64,000 bases of DNA, from NCBI GenBank assembly GCA_037178625.1, contig CM074132.1, positions 2,542,001 through 2,606,000 on the forward strand, written 5' to 3'. Below, one piece after another: positions 21,087 to 32,216 of this stretch (positions are counted from its first letter, which is position 1; every line of letters starts with the position of its first letter). Position numbers and translations under genes: made by a program. The notes under the pieces were generated by a model that saw nothing but the letters and a program-made list of their open reading frames with translations, made no database searches and was not told the DNA's origin. The DNA comes from Skeletonema tropicum. Taxonomy: Eukaryota; Bacillariophyta; Thalassiosirophyceae; Thalassiosirales; Thalassiosiraceae.

Positions 21087-22847
21087 TCAATCGAGTGCGA
21101 AATTCTCCCGTACTTGGTCAAGAAAAATATCAGCAAGATTGAAGGTATTCGTACCTTCAGACGACGACTCGTTCTGCTCCATTAAATTCCGAAATACCTG
21201 AACTGCATCATCAATATCATCACTACGAAACTTCCTCACAAATGTGGAATCATTTGATTTGTGTCCGAGCCATTTCTCTAGATGTCCGAAAAATTTGATC
21301 CCAAGCTCATCCCTTTTGTCTTTAGCAGAGGCAAGTGATGATCTAAGGTAGATGACAGTTTGACTAAAACGCTTGAAACCAGCTAAAGGACTCTCAGCTT
21401 TAACTGGTTTGGCCTCAGCTGATTGGCTCTGTGATTCGTCTCTCTTTGCGCATGCCGTATGACTTCCAGCTAAATTGCCTTGTTGTTCCTCTCTTGCATT
21501 TTCCGAGCTCGCTGGTGTATTTCCCGGTGATTGGACTTGTTCTTGTAAAGCTTCATCGGCAGCTTCGAAGCTTGAGTCAGGTCCAAAATTTTGTGGACAT
21601 GCTACCTCTCTTCTTGCTGAGTTAATAATATCCTGCCGTTCTTCTCTTGCACTTTCAGACCTTGTTGTTCCGCTATCCGGTGTTTGAACGTGATAATGCA
21701 AAGGTTCTCCAGCCCATTCTTGTAAGCCACTTGATTGTGATTGGTTTGCTGCTTTGTTAAAGATTGAATATGGTTCACTTTCGATACCCAATTTTTCAAG
21801 TATTTCCATTCCTTCTTCTGTCTCGACAACATGCTTCGTGTAGTATCCAGTCTCGAAAGCCCAAACGGCCAGTTTATCATATCCAGTAAACTTATTCTTG
21901 CCCTCCTCTGCAGACTTCTTATCACATCCATTTTGATATATCACGTAATAGTCGAAGCCCAATCTGTTTGTCCTCTGTTGGGCGTCCCAGCCTTTAACAT
22001 GATTGGCGATGTAATTTCCAACATACTCGAGTGGACACCCTTTAACTGAGCACTTCGACTTGCTGCCTTTCTTGGTTTGTGGCGAAACCACGTGTCTTGT
22101 TTCATCTCCTGTTGCCTTCTTACAGGGACGTTTTGTTGCATGTTTATCATGTTTGCCTGCAATTTTTCTCTTTGACTGTTTTGGGGCCGAACTTTTTGGA
22201 TGTAACCACCGCTTCGCTGATTCCATTCTGCGGTTAATGTCATTGCGTATCTCTTCGGATAATGAAAGAAACAACATTGACAGAATTGAGGTGAGACAGT
22301 ACGCTCATATTAGACTTGGGCAAGTCACAAGATACTCACTTCTCAATGCCGTTTCATCATCAATTTCATCATATCCGTCGTTCATATTGTGAGGATTCGT
22401 CAGTCTTACGAACCTATCTCCTCTAGCCTTTAGTTTGTCAAATACCTCGCCCGCTGCTTCAATCTCAGTTAGTTTCCCCTCTTCAATCCGTTGATTTGAC
22501 CCGTGATTTGATTTCGGTCCCAATTTTTTGAAGTATTCTTCCATTATTTGTTTGTAACTGGAGTCTTTAAGAGAGACAATGACATGGTTAGATCCGGTGC
22601 TGGATGTCTTTAGAGTAACAGCGGGTGACTTGGAAGCATCGGGGGTAACTGCCTTTCCCAACTTTGCAATCGAAGCAAATTTGGATGGCGTGGCTGTGCA
22701 CAATTCAAAAAGGTTGTCCATTTGTACCTCACTTGGTTCACAGCCTTGTCTAACACATTCTGATTTCATGATTTGGGAAACAGCCATCAGTTTGTCGTTG
22801 CAAGTTTTACAAGTACATCTAAGAATCAAACCCCCGAAACAATTCAT
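21087..22847 (-). CDS. Repeat-module family protein, member C (unknown function)
   Basis: Two exons: 22847-22340 and 22252-21087, 557 residues. The ATG at 22845-22847 lies at the edge of the AATTGCAATT repeat. Intron 22339-22253 (GTGAGT...AAG) is phase 1. Exon 1 has a Cys pair ('LRCTCKTCNDKL') and one module, 'SYKQIMEEYFKKLG' ... 'DRFVRLTNPHNMNDG' 'YDEIDDETALR'. Exon 2 begins 'KIRNDINRRMESAKRW', then 'NYIANHVKGW', 'KLAVWAFETGYY' and a helical tail ('GFKRFSQTVIYLRSSL'). The same architecture occurs in members A (27099-29274) and B (33558-35798), with clear but distant similarity. The module end resembles the C-terminal half of DUF6824, which is tentative. No function can be assigned. Confidence 0.75.
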
Positions 22848-22850
22848 TGC

Positions 22851-22895
22851 AATTGCAATTAATTGCAATTAATTGCAATTGCCAATTAATTTTTA
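22851..22895. repeat. AATTGCAATT palindromic repeat, copy 1
   Basis: AATTGCAATTAATTGCAATT is its own reverse complement and is iterated here, followed by GCCAATTAATTTTTA. A close copy lies at 23337-23377 in the same orientation. Confidence 0.75.
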
Positions 22896-23336
22896 GTGTT
22901 TTTCAGCTCGATAATTGTGAAGTATTTGTACAATTTTTGTCTTGATCGGTGTTGTCAGAGTCTTGTTAGGTCTTGTTCCTCATCATTTCTTTCAGCTTCC
23001 AGCGCATCAGGTGTGTGACGTGTTTTTTGCCACGCACAGCACCCACCCCAGCCCCACCGCACAGCCGCACTCATTCCTCCGCTATGGCTGCACGCTTAGC
23101 AGGACACAACTTCCCTGTGCATTGGAATCCTCCATCACCACTATGTCTGCCTACGCTGTACAAGAGCAGCAAAAGATCGGAGCGAAGGACGGAGTTGTCG
23201 TGTGCATGGGCGTCGAGTACTATGAGAACGACAGCCTCAATAGTAAATATGATGTTGGCACGAACATGATGCGGATCAAATGCCCAAACTGTGTTTTGAA
23301 AGGCTCAAGGAATTTAAGGCAGTGGAATTGTGATAA
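22896..23336. other. Segment between the two AATT repeats, with a doubtful 65-codon ORF
   Basis: A plus-strand ATG frame at 23143-23340 encodes 65 residues beginning 'MSAYAVQEQQKIGAKDG' and containing 'RIKCPNCVLKG'. It could be a short or truncated gene but has no recognised relative, and its end runs into the second AATT repeat. The rest shows nothing. Confidence 0.3.
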
Positions 23337-23377
23337 TTGAAATTAATTGCAATTAATTGTAATTGTCAATTAATTTT
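23337..23377. repeat. AATTGCAATT palindromic repeat, copy 2
   Basis: Matches copy 1 (22851-22895) over its core with a few substitutions, ending GTCAATTAATTTTCA. Confidence 0.7.
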
Positions 23378-23408
23378 CAGGACCTCGCAGATGACAATCA
23401 ATTAAAAT

Positions 23409-23873
23409 TTAATTTTTCTGGGGTTTGCTAAGAATGCACACAGGACAATAAATATCATTTGCCCTCTGTTGTACATGCACTGCAGGGAAACCAAGGCGTT
23501 TTTCAAAGTGGGAGGAGCAGTACGTATGCTTTCCACAATGGAATTTTACACCAGCTGGTTTAGCCTTCCTGCAACAATGGCAAAGTTCATTTGTCACATA
23601 CTCGCTCACGCCTCCAAACTTTGATACCATAATAGCCTCCAGACGCCTCCATATTTCCCGTGCCTCCGGCGATCCTTTTTCATCTGCAGATGCAGATTTG
23701 CTTGACGCACACTTTTGTTCGGAGAAGAGATACACAGATACACTGCTGCTTGAATTATCACTCTTGATAATGAATGTGTTTTCGTCTACAATCACTTTTT
23801 GCTCTCCATTGACTGCGACGTCAGAAGCGCCACCGCAAGAGCCGTCATCCGGGTTCGATAGCTGAGGCTTCAT
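23409..23873 (-). CDS. Small Cys/His zinc-finger protein, unknown function
   Basis: 154 residues from ATG at 23871-23873; the longer frame to 23885 starts with GTG. The C-terminal third holds an ordered Cys/His cluster: 'LCHCCRKAK', 'VKFHCGKHTYCSSHFEKR', 'DIYCPVCILS'. Spacing recalls zf-4CXXC_R1 or RING/PHD-like fingers, but fewer Cys pairs are present than in R1 domains. The N-terminus is acidic and Ser-rich. It follows family member C on the same strand across the AATT repeats. The protein is plausible because the metal-ligand pattern is regular; no function can be given. Confidence 0.55.
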   Translation of the reverse strand: MKPQLSNPDDGSCGGASDVAVNGEQKVIVDENTFIIKSDNSSSSVSVYLFSEQKCASSKSASADEKGSPEAREIWRRLEAIMVSKFGGVSEYVTNELCHCCRKAKPAGVKFHCGKHTYCSSHFEKRLGFPAVHVQQRANDIYCPVCILSKPQKN

Positions 23874-26100
23874 AATGATGCCCACGTTGAGTCACGTTGT
23901 CTGCAACTACTACTTATGGCTGGCCAATGTACATCAGTGCGCAATCTACCAGCGCTACGCACAACAACTAAAGCAACATGGTTCATTTTTTCTGACAAAT
24001 TTCCTGCCAGTATTTGCCGGCGCAGATTATTATTTCATACTAATTCCGAAATGGATCCGTGCCTTGATATCGAAGCTTATCGAAGACGAAGATGTGATTT
24101 TTGAGAGAAAGTCCTTCCCGCATTCTCATTCACTGACGGCGCGGCAGATGACCGACGCCACACTACAGGTCTCGCATCTACCGATAGCATTCAGAAGGTT
24201 GATTGGGATAAAGAAGTGTTTGTTGGACGTTGTCAAATGGGTGCGTTTGAAAGTGATGTGTGGTACTAGTATGTACGATTATGGTACTCTAAGTTATGTA
24301 GAGGGAATGTGTTAACTCGAAGTCTGAAGTCTCAGCACCCTACATACACTAAAGTACATAATTATAGATACTACCAACACAAATTACATGTTTCTACCCG
24401 CTATCATCCCAAACGTTCCTGCCTTCCCTGGTGCTGAGCAGAGTTAACCGAGCCCTGTGGTGTGACCGACGCCAAACAAAACCAAAAACCAAAAGTTTGA
24501 ACCCCAAAGCAACAGTGATACATACATAGCTGTCTTAAATCACGGACCCTACGGGGTAGCGTATGTACGTAGGAATAGTATGTAGCTCCATCCGGCACTT
24601 GAGAAGGTCAGAAGAGCCCCCAGCCAAATGTGTTTTTGGCCACCACCAAAAAAAAGTTCCACCACCGCGACAATCCACTACGCCATGGCACCATTTCCGC
24701 CATAAAAGTGCCATAACATAAAAAATCACACCTCCTCCATTACATCCACAGTAGGTTGGGTATGGTAGTCCATGAATAGCTTAGAACACAAGGAATCCAA
24801 AGCCGAGCCTACCCAAATTAGTTATTAAAGAGCAGAGACGCAAATCAAAATGCCGCTATAGCAGCGCAAATTACCATCATCGTAGCATCATCGTCCAATT
24901 CCACTCAATATGAATGGTACAATCGGCCTCTCTCCATCAACCCTCGCCGCCGCTTATACATATAGACATTGGGTGTCGGTGTGATTCATTGTTAGTGACT
25001 TCATATGGCCATAGCACTCCGTCAGGCACCATGTTGCTGCTGCACATCACATCATCGATTACACACAAATGTCACCCATTTCATTGCTCTATTCCGACCT
25101 CTGATCATGACGAGACAACTAAACACGACAGGAGAGCTCTCAATAATATGGAAGGATCGCTTTGTGCCATGGAGCTGTTAAGGAGATCCGATTTCACTGA
25201 CTACACTACCATCAGCGAACTCAGCCTTGGTATCACCATAGCCCAACACATGGCCATTCCTCGAACAAACTGCAATGGTTTCGTTGTTCAATCCAACCTC
25301 ACCATCCGACAACAAAGGCACAGCAACTATTGCATTTGATTGGAGAGACAGGGTCATAGTTGTGTGACTTGAAGTTCAATCAGGGTGGAATAAGTGCACA
25401 TATTGTCTCCGAAGAAGGCTGTTGTTATGGCGCTACATTGCTCTGAATAGATCGGAGTGGAATCTTCAGTGACTTGTTATGATTCTCCGGTTTCAATGAA
25501 GTAATGGTTGACGGATAAAGCTGCATATGGTCACTGCTGACATCGTTGGAATGCACAAAGTGTATTCTCTTGTAGGAGATAGGTGTTCAAACACAAGTGT
25601 TTGTGTTGAATGACAGGGATCTGTGGGCCTCAAAACGAATTATTATGCAACAAAAAGATATACACATTCATAACATAACTGTATAATCGTTATTTTAACA
25701 GTGTTTGGTGTCGATAGTGCTGAAATATTTGTTATAGCACCATCGTTCATTGATCACGGAGATGAGGATAAACATCCATGTGCACTGATTGGCTTTTATT
25801 TTGCATCAAATGTAAAAATCGGTACATATCAAGTCACTTCATACATTCATATATATCCATATAAATACCCCGAGCATTACATCTTTTATATAATAACACC
25901 ATGCCTCTAGTAAAGTACGATGATCGGGCGGAAATCCCATGGTGACGATGTGCTCGATGATCGTTGGCGCCACTTTGGTACCGCTTCTTGGACGATTCCT
26001 ACGTACACAAAAAAATCTACCTCATAGGTTTGTTGATTTAAGACAGCTATATGATCTTCCCGCCCCATACATTCATCTACTCATATTCACCGCCGAGACG
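23874..26100. other. Gene-poor stretch upstream of SNU23
   Basis: About 2.2 kb. Plus frames at 23875-24315 and 24914-25339 have no recognisable domains and look like chance. AT-rich sequence with TATATAATAACACC near 25888 lies about 210 bp upstream of the SNU23 start and could serve as its promoter. No RNA gene was recognised. Confidence 0.4.
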
Positions 26101-26997
26101 ATGTCATCCTCAATAAATAAGAACGTGAACGTCGAGAGGCGGACGTGGGACAAAGAGACCTACGAAGCGAGAGCTCGGTCACGTGCCGCTGCAGAAGCGG
26201 CAGAAAGGGATGACAACAACCTATCATCTCATGCACAGCAACATCTCCAATCGAATGGCGAAGGTGGCAGCGGAGGAGGTGAACTCAAGAACCAAATTAA
26301 TCCAATAGAAGAAAAGGAGGAGTTCCTACCAGCACATCAGGGCAGAGCTGGTCCGATGGGATCGAAGCGTGCCTTCCTCAAAAGTCGTACACAAAAGGTG
26401 GATTTGGAGGGGAAATTAGGAACATCTGAAATTATCGATCCTGCAGCGGCTAGCGCCACAAAGAGTAATTTAACTGACAATGATGTACTGAAACCTTCAT
26501 CGGGAGTAAGCAAATGTTCTGATGGAGTAGGTTGGCACTGCCGCGTTTGTGATTGCTTTTTGAAAGATAGTTTGACATATTTAGATCATATCAATGGACG
26601 CAAGCATCAAAGATATTTGGGATATTCCATGAGAGTCGAAAAAAGTACGACAGAAGAAGTTAGTAGTGTCTTGAAGGGACTTGCAGAGAAGAAACGAGAA
26701 CGTGAGGGAAAGAAAGCAGGGGTTGAAAGCGCTATAGATTTTGAAGATGTTGTGCGTCAAAAGGACGAGGAGGCATTGAAACGAAAAGCGGAGAGGGCGA
26801 GAAAGAGAGAAGAACGTAAGCGCAGAGAAAGAGGGGAGTTACAGGAGGAGCTGATTGTCAAAGATAAAAACAACGATGCTGAAAAGAATCAAACCGATGA
26901 AGAGGAGGATGAGGAAGAAGATGTAGAAGAGGAGGGCATGAATCCAGATCTTGCTGCGATGATGGGCTTCTCCGGATTTGGTGGCAGCCGAAAGTAA
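26101..26997 (+). CDS. SNU23: SNU23/ZMAT2-like U4/U6.U5 tri-snRNP zinc-finger protein
   Basis: Component of the spliceosomal B complex. I chose ATG 26101 ('MSSSINKNVNVERRTWDKE') because the family begins near 'RRTWDKEEYE'; an upstream ATG at 25939 would add 54 unlikely residues. It gives 298 residues. Motifs: 'RRTWDKETYEARA', 'KRAFLKSRTQKVDLEG', matrin-type C2H2 finger at about 145-171 ('WHCRVCDCFLKDS', 'LDHINGRKHQRYLG'), then the 'SSVLKGLAEKKRE' helix, a long charged coiled coil and the C-terminal 'NPDLAAMMGFSGFGGS'. Single exon. Its last ~175 bp and 3' flank are duplicated at 33277. Confidence 0.9.
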   Translation: MSSSINKNVNVERRTWDKETYEARARSRAAAEAAERDDNNLSSHAQQHLQSNGEGGSGGGELKNQINPIEEKEEFLPAHQGRAGPMGSKRAFLKSRTQKVDLEGKLGTSEIIDPAAASATKSNLTDNDVLKPSSGVSKCSDGVGWHCRVCDCFLKDSLTYLDHINGRKHQRYLGYSMRVEKSTTEEVSSVLKGLAEKKREREGKKAGVESAIDFEDVVRQKDEEALKRKAERARKREERKRRERGELQEELIVKDKNNDAEKNQTDEEEDEEEDVEEEGMNPDLAAMMGFSGFGGSRK

Positions 26998-29320
26998 CAT
27001 TGCTGGTAGTTTCTTTATTTTACCTCCATTTCACTTCTGGATTCGAGCATAATATAATCCATTTAAAGCACATAAAATAGAATCAAGAGTGTATAGGATC
27101 AAGCGCCGAGCAATTTTTCTTTTGCTTCCTCGATGATGGCAGGGATGATTCCATCTCTATACCAAGACGTTCCGGTCCTTTGACTGATTGCTGCTGCTTT
27201 GTTGACTGCATCTTCGAAGCGCCTCAAGGAGTTTGCAAGAAAGCGTTTCTTTGCATTCCACTGTTGAGTATTCAACATCTTTGTTTTCAAGCATTTCTGT
27301 AGCAATCCATAGAATTCCTCCGCGATTACGTCACTTTCTGGATCTGGAGATCGTTTCATTGCAATATCTTCGTAAATCTTGATGTATTCATCAAGGTCCT
27401 CGCCTCTCAACAGCAACGTCACATTAGATGATGCATCTTCATTTACTCTGGATGACGAGTTAGGGTTGTCAGTACGACGACTGGCAGCATCATTTTGCTC
27501 CTCTGATTCCTGGTCAAAGATTCCAGTTCGCTCCTCTGATTCCCGGTCAAAGATAATCTTGTAAGTTTCCGCAGATAGCCCTCTTTGTTCAAATCTATTT
27601 TGCCCATACGCATAATTGGCATATGACTCAAAATGACCTTCACGGTATGCCCAATTAGCAATCTTGCGTGAACCAGTCAACATAGTCACGTCCTCTTGTG
27701 CATTAGCCTTAGTGAAGCCTTCTTTCACTGCAATCCACTCGTCGTCGACGAGACCCCTTTGACGAGAAAAGTTCCACCCGCAAGAGATGTTTTTGAGATA
27801 GTCGGCAACAATGCTGTCTGTAAAACAGATCAAATACAAACAATTTATCGGCAGGAAACGGGCGAAGGTGTTAGTATCACAACACCATTGATAGGAGCTT
27901 TGCTGGATTTACTTACCACCAAAATATTCAAGCAGCTCCACTCGTTTTGCTTCGGCTTCAGATAACTTATCCCTGGTCAGCATCTGCACTCTTGGCAGTA
28001 CCTCTTGGTTCTCGAACTGTGCACGGCCTGAATGGTCTTGAGATCTACTTTGACTACGAGGCTGCGGTTGCTGATAACACTCTAACTCGGACCCTACTGA
28101 TCGGTTACGGGATCGGTAGTGCTGATTTTTGACGCACCATACCAATTCTTTGATGATGAGAGGAAACAGGTGAGGCGAAACTCAGCGAAATCAAGGAAGT
28201 GAAAGTAAGCAAGAGTCACTTACTTTTTAGAGCTTCACTATCGTCAATAGATTCGCCGCTTCTATCAAGAAGATGATAGCTTTGCTTCAGCTCTTGCAGT
28301 ACCTTTTCACCATTGCGATCAAAATCCTCTCCGTCCATTTTTTCGAAGGCTTTGGTCATAACTCTTTCATAGTTATTATCCTTCGCCATGTCGAAAATCA
28401 TTTTGGGCAATGATCTGCTTGACTGAGATTGCTGCTGTTCGGACTTCCTCTTCTTGTATCTGCGCTTGTTATGAAGACACAGGCAAATTTCTTGAAGAGG
28501 TAAAGAAGGAGAGAAAGTTAGATGTGAAAATAGATAACTGCATAAAAATGTGAATGGTCTTAGCAAGTTACTTACTTTGCAGAGCAGTGCCAATATCTGC
28601 GGGTTCGCCATTTGTATCCAAGAGATGATAATCTCTCTGAAGCTTTTGTAAAATTGATGCCCCCATCTCCTTTTCAGCTGATGCAGTGAATTCTTTTCCA
28701 ACAATCTTCTCGATCGCTTCGTTCATAATTTGACGGTAGTTGGTATCATCCTTCATACTTAGCAAAAGGTTCGGCAATCGGGGCTGAGGTAGTGCAGAAG
28801 AGATATGTTCACCCTCCCCATCGGCTTTGCTCTTCTTCGTTGCCCCCGGATTCTTGTCTCCTGCTCCTGCAGCAGATCGTTTCTTCTCTTCGTAAAATTT
28901 GTTGTCGTATGCTTCATTTACAGCAGCGGTAGATGCGCGGACAGGAATAGATGACACGTCATGTTCATATCCACTCTGATTCACGGGTAAAGGTCTCATC
29001 TTGGTATTGGGATAATTCGGAGCGCTTGGTTGACCTAGTCCCAGCGTTGGCATCTGCTGGGTTTGCTAGAGAAGGCAGGTGTAAGTAAACAGCATACAGA
29101 GCGACATAAATGAATCATGTAAACAAAGACTACAGCTAACCCAAGATGAAATCTTCGCTCAAACCACCCGTTCATTGCGTCGTCGGTAGGGTTGCGTACG
29201 ACAAAAACAACAACGCGAACGCATTCAGCTTCACACCAAAGGCACAAGGGACTTACCAACTGATTCTGACTCATTGATAGAAAGAAGAGTGTTTATTATG
29301 AGTACGATAGCAAAAGCTTA
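26824..29320. repeat. Segmental duplication, copy 1
   Basis: Contains the 3' end of SNU23 and the whole of family gene A. Matches 33277-36110 in the same order and orientation. About 130 bp around the SNU23 stop codon and the start of the 3' flank are nearly identical between copies. Confidence 0.85.
27099..29274 (-). CDS. Repeat-module family protein, member A (unknown function)
   Basis: Five exons read from GT/AG sites: 29274-29257, 29065-28576, 28490-28224, 28147-27917 and 27817-27099, 574 residues. Exon 1 encodes only 'MSQNQL'. The last three introns are phase 1, so exons 3 and 4 are symmetric. Exon 2 carries a Lys-rich stretch then module 1 ('SMKDDTNYRQIMNEAIEKI' ... 'DYHLLDTNGE' ... 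'ALQ'); exon 3 carries module 2 ('DMAKDNNYERVMTKAFEKM' ... 'YHLLDRSGE'). Each next exon opens with a similar 'K(I/L)xxCxxNxxY' segment. Exon 5 holds 'DSIVADYLKNISCGW', 'DDEWIAVKEGF', 'KIANWAYREGHFESYA' and a helical C-terminus. There is no signal or membrane segment. Function unknown. Confidence 0.8.
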
Positions 29321-29832
29321 TGGCATGGAATCTTGCCGAGCCACATTCTGGAGCTTTGGATCATGAATCAATCTTGCTGCTTTTGCGTAAACGCGCGAAA
29401 ACTATAAAAGATACCATCTGTCTGGTGATGAGACACTTCTGAAGTTAGATACTGTAGATAGATAGATATCCATGAGGAGAATTTTGGCGCGAAAATCACG
29501 AACATCCCCGTGAGGGACCGGGAGGTTTGTGCTTCATCAAGAACGAGCCCCGTAGGGCGTAACCAATGCTCCCGACACCTCTAATAGGTTATACTAGGAT
29601 GTGTGAGCACTTGGAATCGTAGCAATCGGCCAATTCTAGCCCAAGCAACATCATTTTCTATTTTTTTGTCGACCTACGATAAAATGAAAAACTGCGAGAT
29701 TCGATCGTAGAGAAAACTACGACGGCATTGTCCGCCCAAAACAGGACGCAAACACACAGGCAAATGCAACAATGAATATCTTGATTAATTTAGGTATCGA
29801 ATGAATTGTCTCCTCATAATTATGACTGTATA
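29275..29832. other. Intergenic, upstream of family gene A
   Basis: 558 bp with no supported ORF; includes the presumed promoter of gene A and the 3' flank of the decayed transposase. Confidence 0.4.
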
Positions 29833-32216
29833 CTAGCGGAATACACTGGGTTTAGCAGGTCTTCCAGTGCTGTTACGACGAGAACGTTTACTGCTGCTCT
29901 GCTGTTGTTGCCGCTGCTCCTCCTCTCTGCGTTTACGATCCCTCTCGGCTTTCTCCTTTTGCTGTATGACTGCTGCCTGGACTTCAACTGTGTTCTCGTG
30001 GCAGCATGCCTTCCAACATTCCAAGCGGGCTATGTGATTGCATGTGTACTCACCATACTATCTTCATGACAGGGCTCGCCGTCCTCATCTGTTAGAGCTT
30101 GCGATCCTTCAAGACTGGTTCTCGGAGGGTAAACCTACGAGGAAATTTCTGAAGTAGATCCATCTTCAGCTTCTCCTCCTCAGAAACTACATCAGCAGCA
30201 ACCACATAGTCATCATCCTCTGCATTCATATTTTCTTCCTCAAGAGATGAGTAACTGTCCGATTCGGACTCACTGCTACTGCTACTGCCACTGCTACGGT
30301 CGGAATCACTGCTATCGTCACTAATACTACTATCGGAATCACTCTCATTTCCTCCCCTGATACGCATTACTTCCTCTTCGTCGTCGTCATCCCGTCGTCA
30401 CGTCTATTGCTTGAACTAGCGGGGTCTGGCGACAATCCCAATGCACGAAGGAGTGTGCCAAATAGAGTCTTAGATTCATCAGATACTTGTAGTGGTAGAG
30501 AAGAGCCGTCTTCTGAGTCCATTGTTTCGTCCATAGCATCATCAGTTTTTCTGTCGGTACCACCTAAATCAGGTAAAAGGTGCAATAAATTGACCAGTTC
30601 GAACACCATCTCAAAATGCTTCCTCATTGGGTGCTCAACTGTAATGGAAGCTACTGCTTTAAATAGCGAGTCAACTGTCGATGATGTAAAAGAAAGCTTT
30701 CGGAGGAGCCACCAAACTGCGCTTGTAAATATCATCAAACTCGGATTGAGGAGTGATCGGACTCCTCAGAGTCATGGGACTCGTCATCATTGCTTCCTTC
30801 CTTCAACATAGAATGCATATACTTTTCGAATGGGTCCTCTTTCCCCGCTACTAACTTCACTCCTCTCATCGTGTGTTGATACTTGTATTCCACCGCTTGC
30901 ATCTCCTTCAAATCACTTGGCTTCGCAACAATTGGCTTCGCAACAATACAGTCGAAATGTCGATGGTGATCTGTAGAATGAAGCGTCATGTTGACAGTGG
31001 AGCCGATTCCGGATGAATATGCGGTAGTGTCAATTTGCTTCCCTTTTCGCCTGATGTTTTCCCGAGATTGTGGCTGAGAGTTGCTTGATCGACAGATGGA
31101 TATTCATTGGTTGCAATGTTTTTCTGCGTTTGGATCCACCGCTACCTCCAAACGTAAAAATAATCTGAGCTCATCACAGTGCCAAGGATATCACCTCCAC
31201 ACTTCAGCCACCAAGCAAGTAGGTTGATGCGCTACAGTCGGCATTCAACGTTGCCCAGTTGGGAAGGTCTGGCGGAGTGTTCGGCCCCGGTGCATTAAAT
31301 AACTCCTCGAATAATCCCACCACCGTGTCAAATAGACCCACATCACTCTGTTGGAAAGCAATATGTAGAGGCATACCACTTGCTGCAAAGGTCACTGCAT
31401 GAACTGTATGACCAATAAATACAATGTATGACCCTTTCTATTGTCTCTCACATGATGATGCACGGCAATGCCTGCATCATCATCTGGAGCCATTTCCCTG
31501 CGAAGCCGAGGCGACAGTAACACCTTGTCATCATCCACACAAAATACCGCTTTGATTTCATCTTTTTTGCGATCAGGCACGAAGTTTTCTTTCATTGTCG
31601 AGATAAAGGAATCCTGAAACACCTCCCATGCTCGCTTGTGGACGTTACTACCCTTTCCATGATACCTAATCTGTCTCCAATCTCTGCGTATTCATCCTCA
31701 CTCATATAATCACTTGCATCAATTCGTTTGCCCTGGCATAGCTTGTTAAAATTTTCCTTCCTCCGACTTGAACGAAGGAATGTAGGCAACCATGTGCAGA
31801 ATTCTTCGTGGTTAGTCTTCCCTATTCCCTATTTTTTTCTGAACGCTTGGTACAGGTCACTGTAGCGGTCGCACAGCAATGAACAACGTTATCGAGAACA
31901 TCGTTACGGCGATATTTATCTCTTAATTCTGTGATTTTATTCAGAAAGAACTCTATTTCCTTCTTTCCGTGATCCCAAAACTTACTACGTGCCATGTCAA
32001 TTGATACTCCGGGAAGTTGTGTAGTTGGAATCACATCACAGACGGTAGGTTTTGGAGGGAACTTCCTTCCTTGATACAAACCATCCGACACATAGTCCTC
32101 TTCGAAGTAGTCATCATGCCCCTCTTCTCCTCAAAACGATGATCTGTTTGTTGCGGATCATTGTAATTGGCAGCAGCATCACGATCGGCGTCATTCTCAT
32201 ACATGTCATCTGACAT
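29833..32216 (-). pseudogene. Decayed transposase-like gene
   Basis: A chain of minus-strand segments in changing frames, high to low coordinate: 'MSDDMYENDADRDAAANY', 'PGVSIDMARSKFWDHGKKE', 'FNKLCQGKRIDASDYMSED', 'KAVFCVDDDKVLLSPRL', 'HAVTFAASGMPLHIAFQQ', 'PDLPNWATLNAD', 'GGDILGTVMSSDYFYVW' followed by a stop, an acidic Ser/Asp stretch, and a basic tail after 'ARLECWKACCHEN'. The 'NAD...YLL...GGDILGT' pattern recalls DDE transposases of the piggyBac/IS4 type, which is inference. One frame break is a near-20-bp duplication at 31402-31440. I found no terminal repeats. It lies between the two copies of the segmental duplication. Confidence 0.55.

Noticed and set aside
24914..25339. 141-codon plus ORF in the gene-poor stretch
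   Set aside because: No domain, no splice partner and unusual composition; not strong enough to call.
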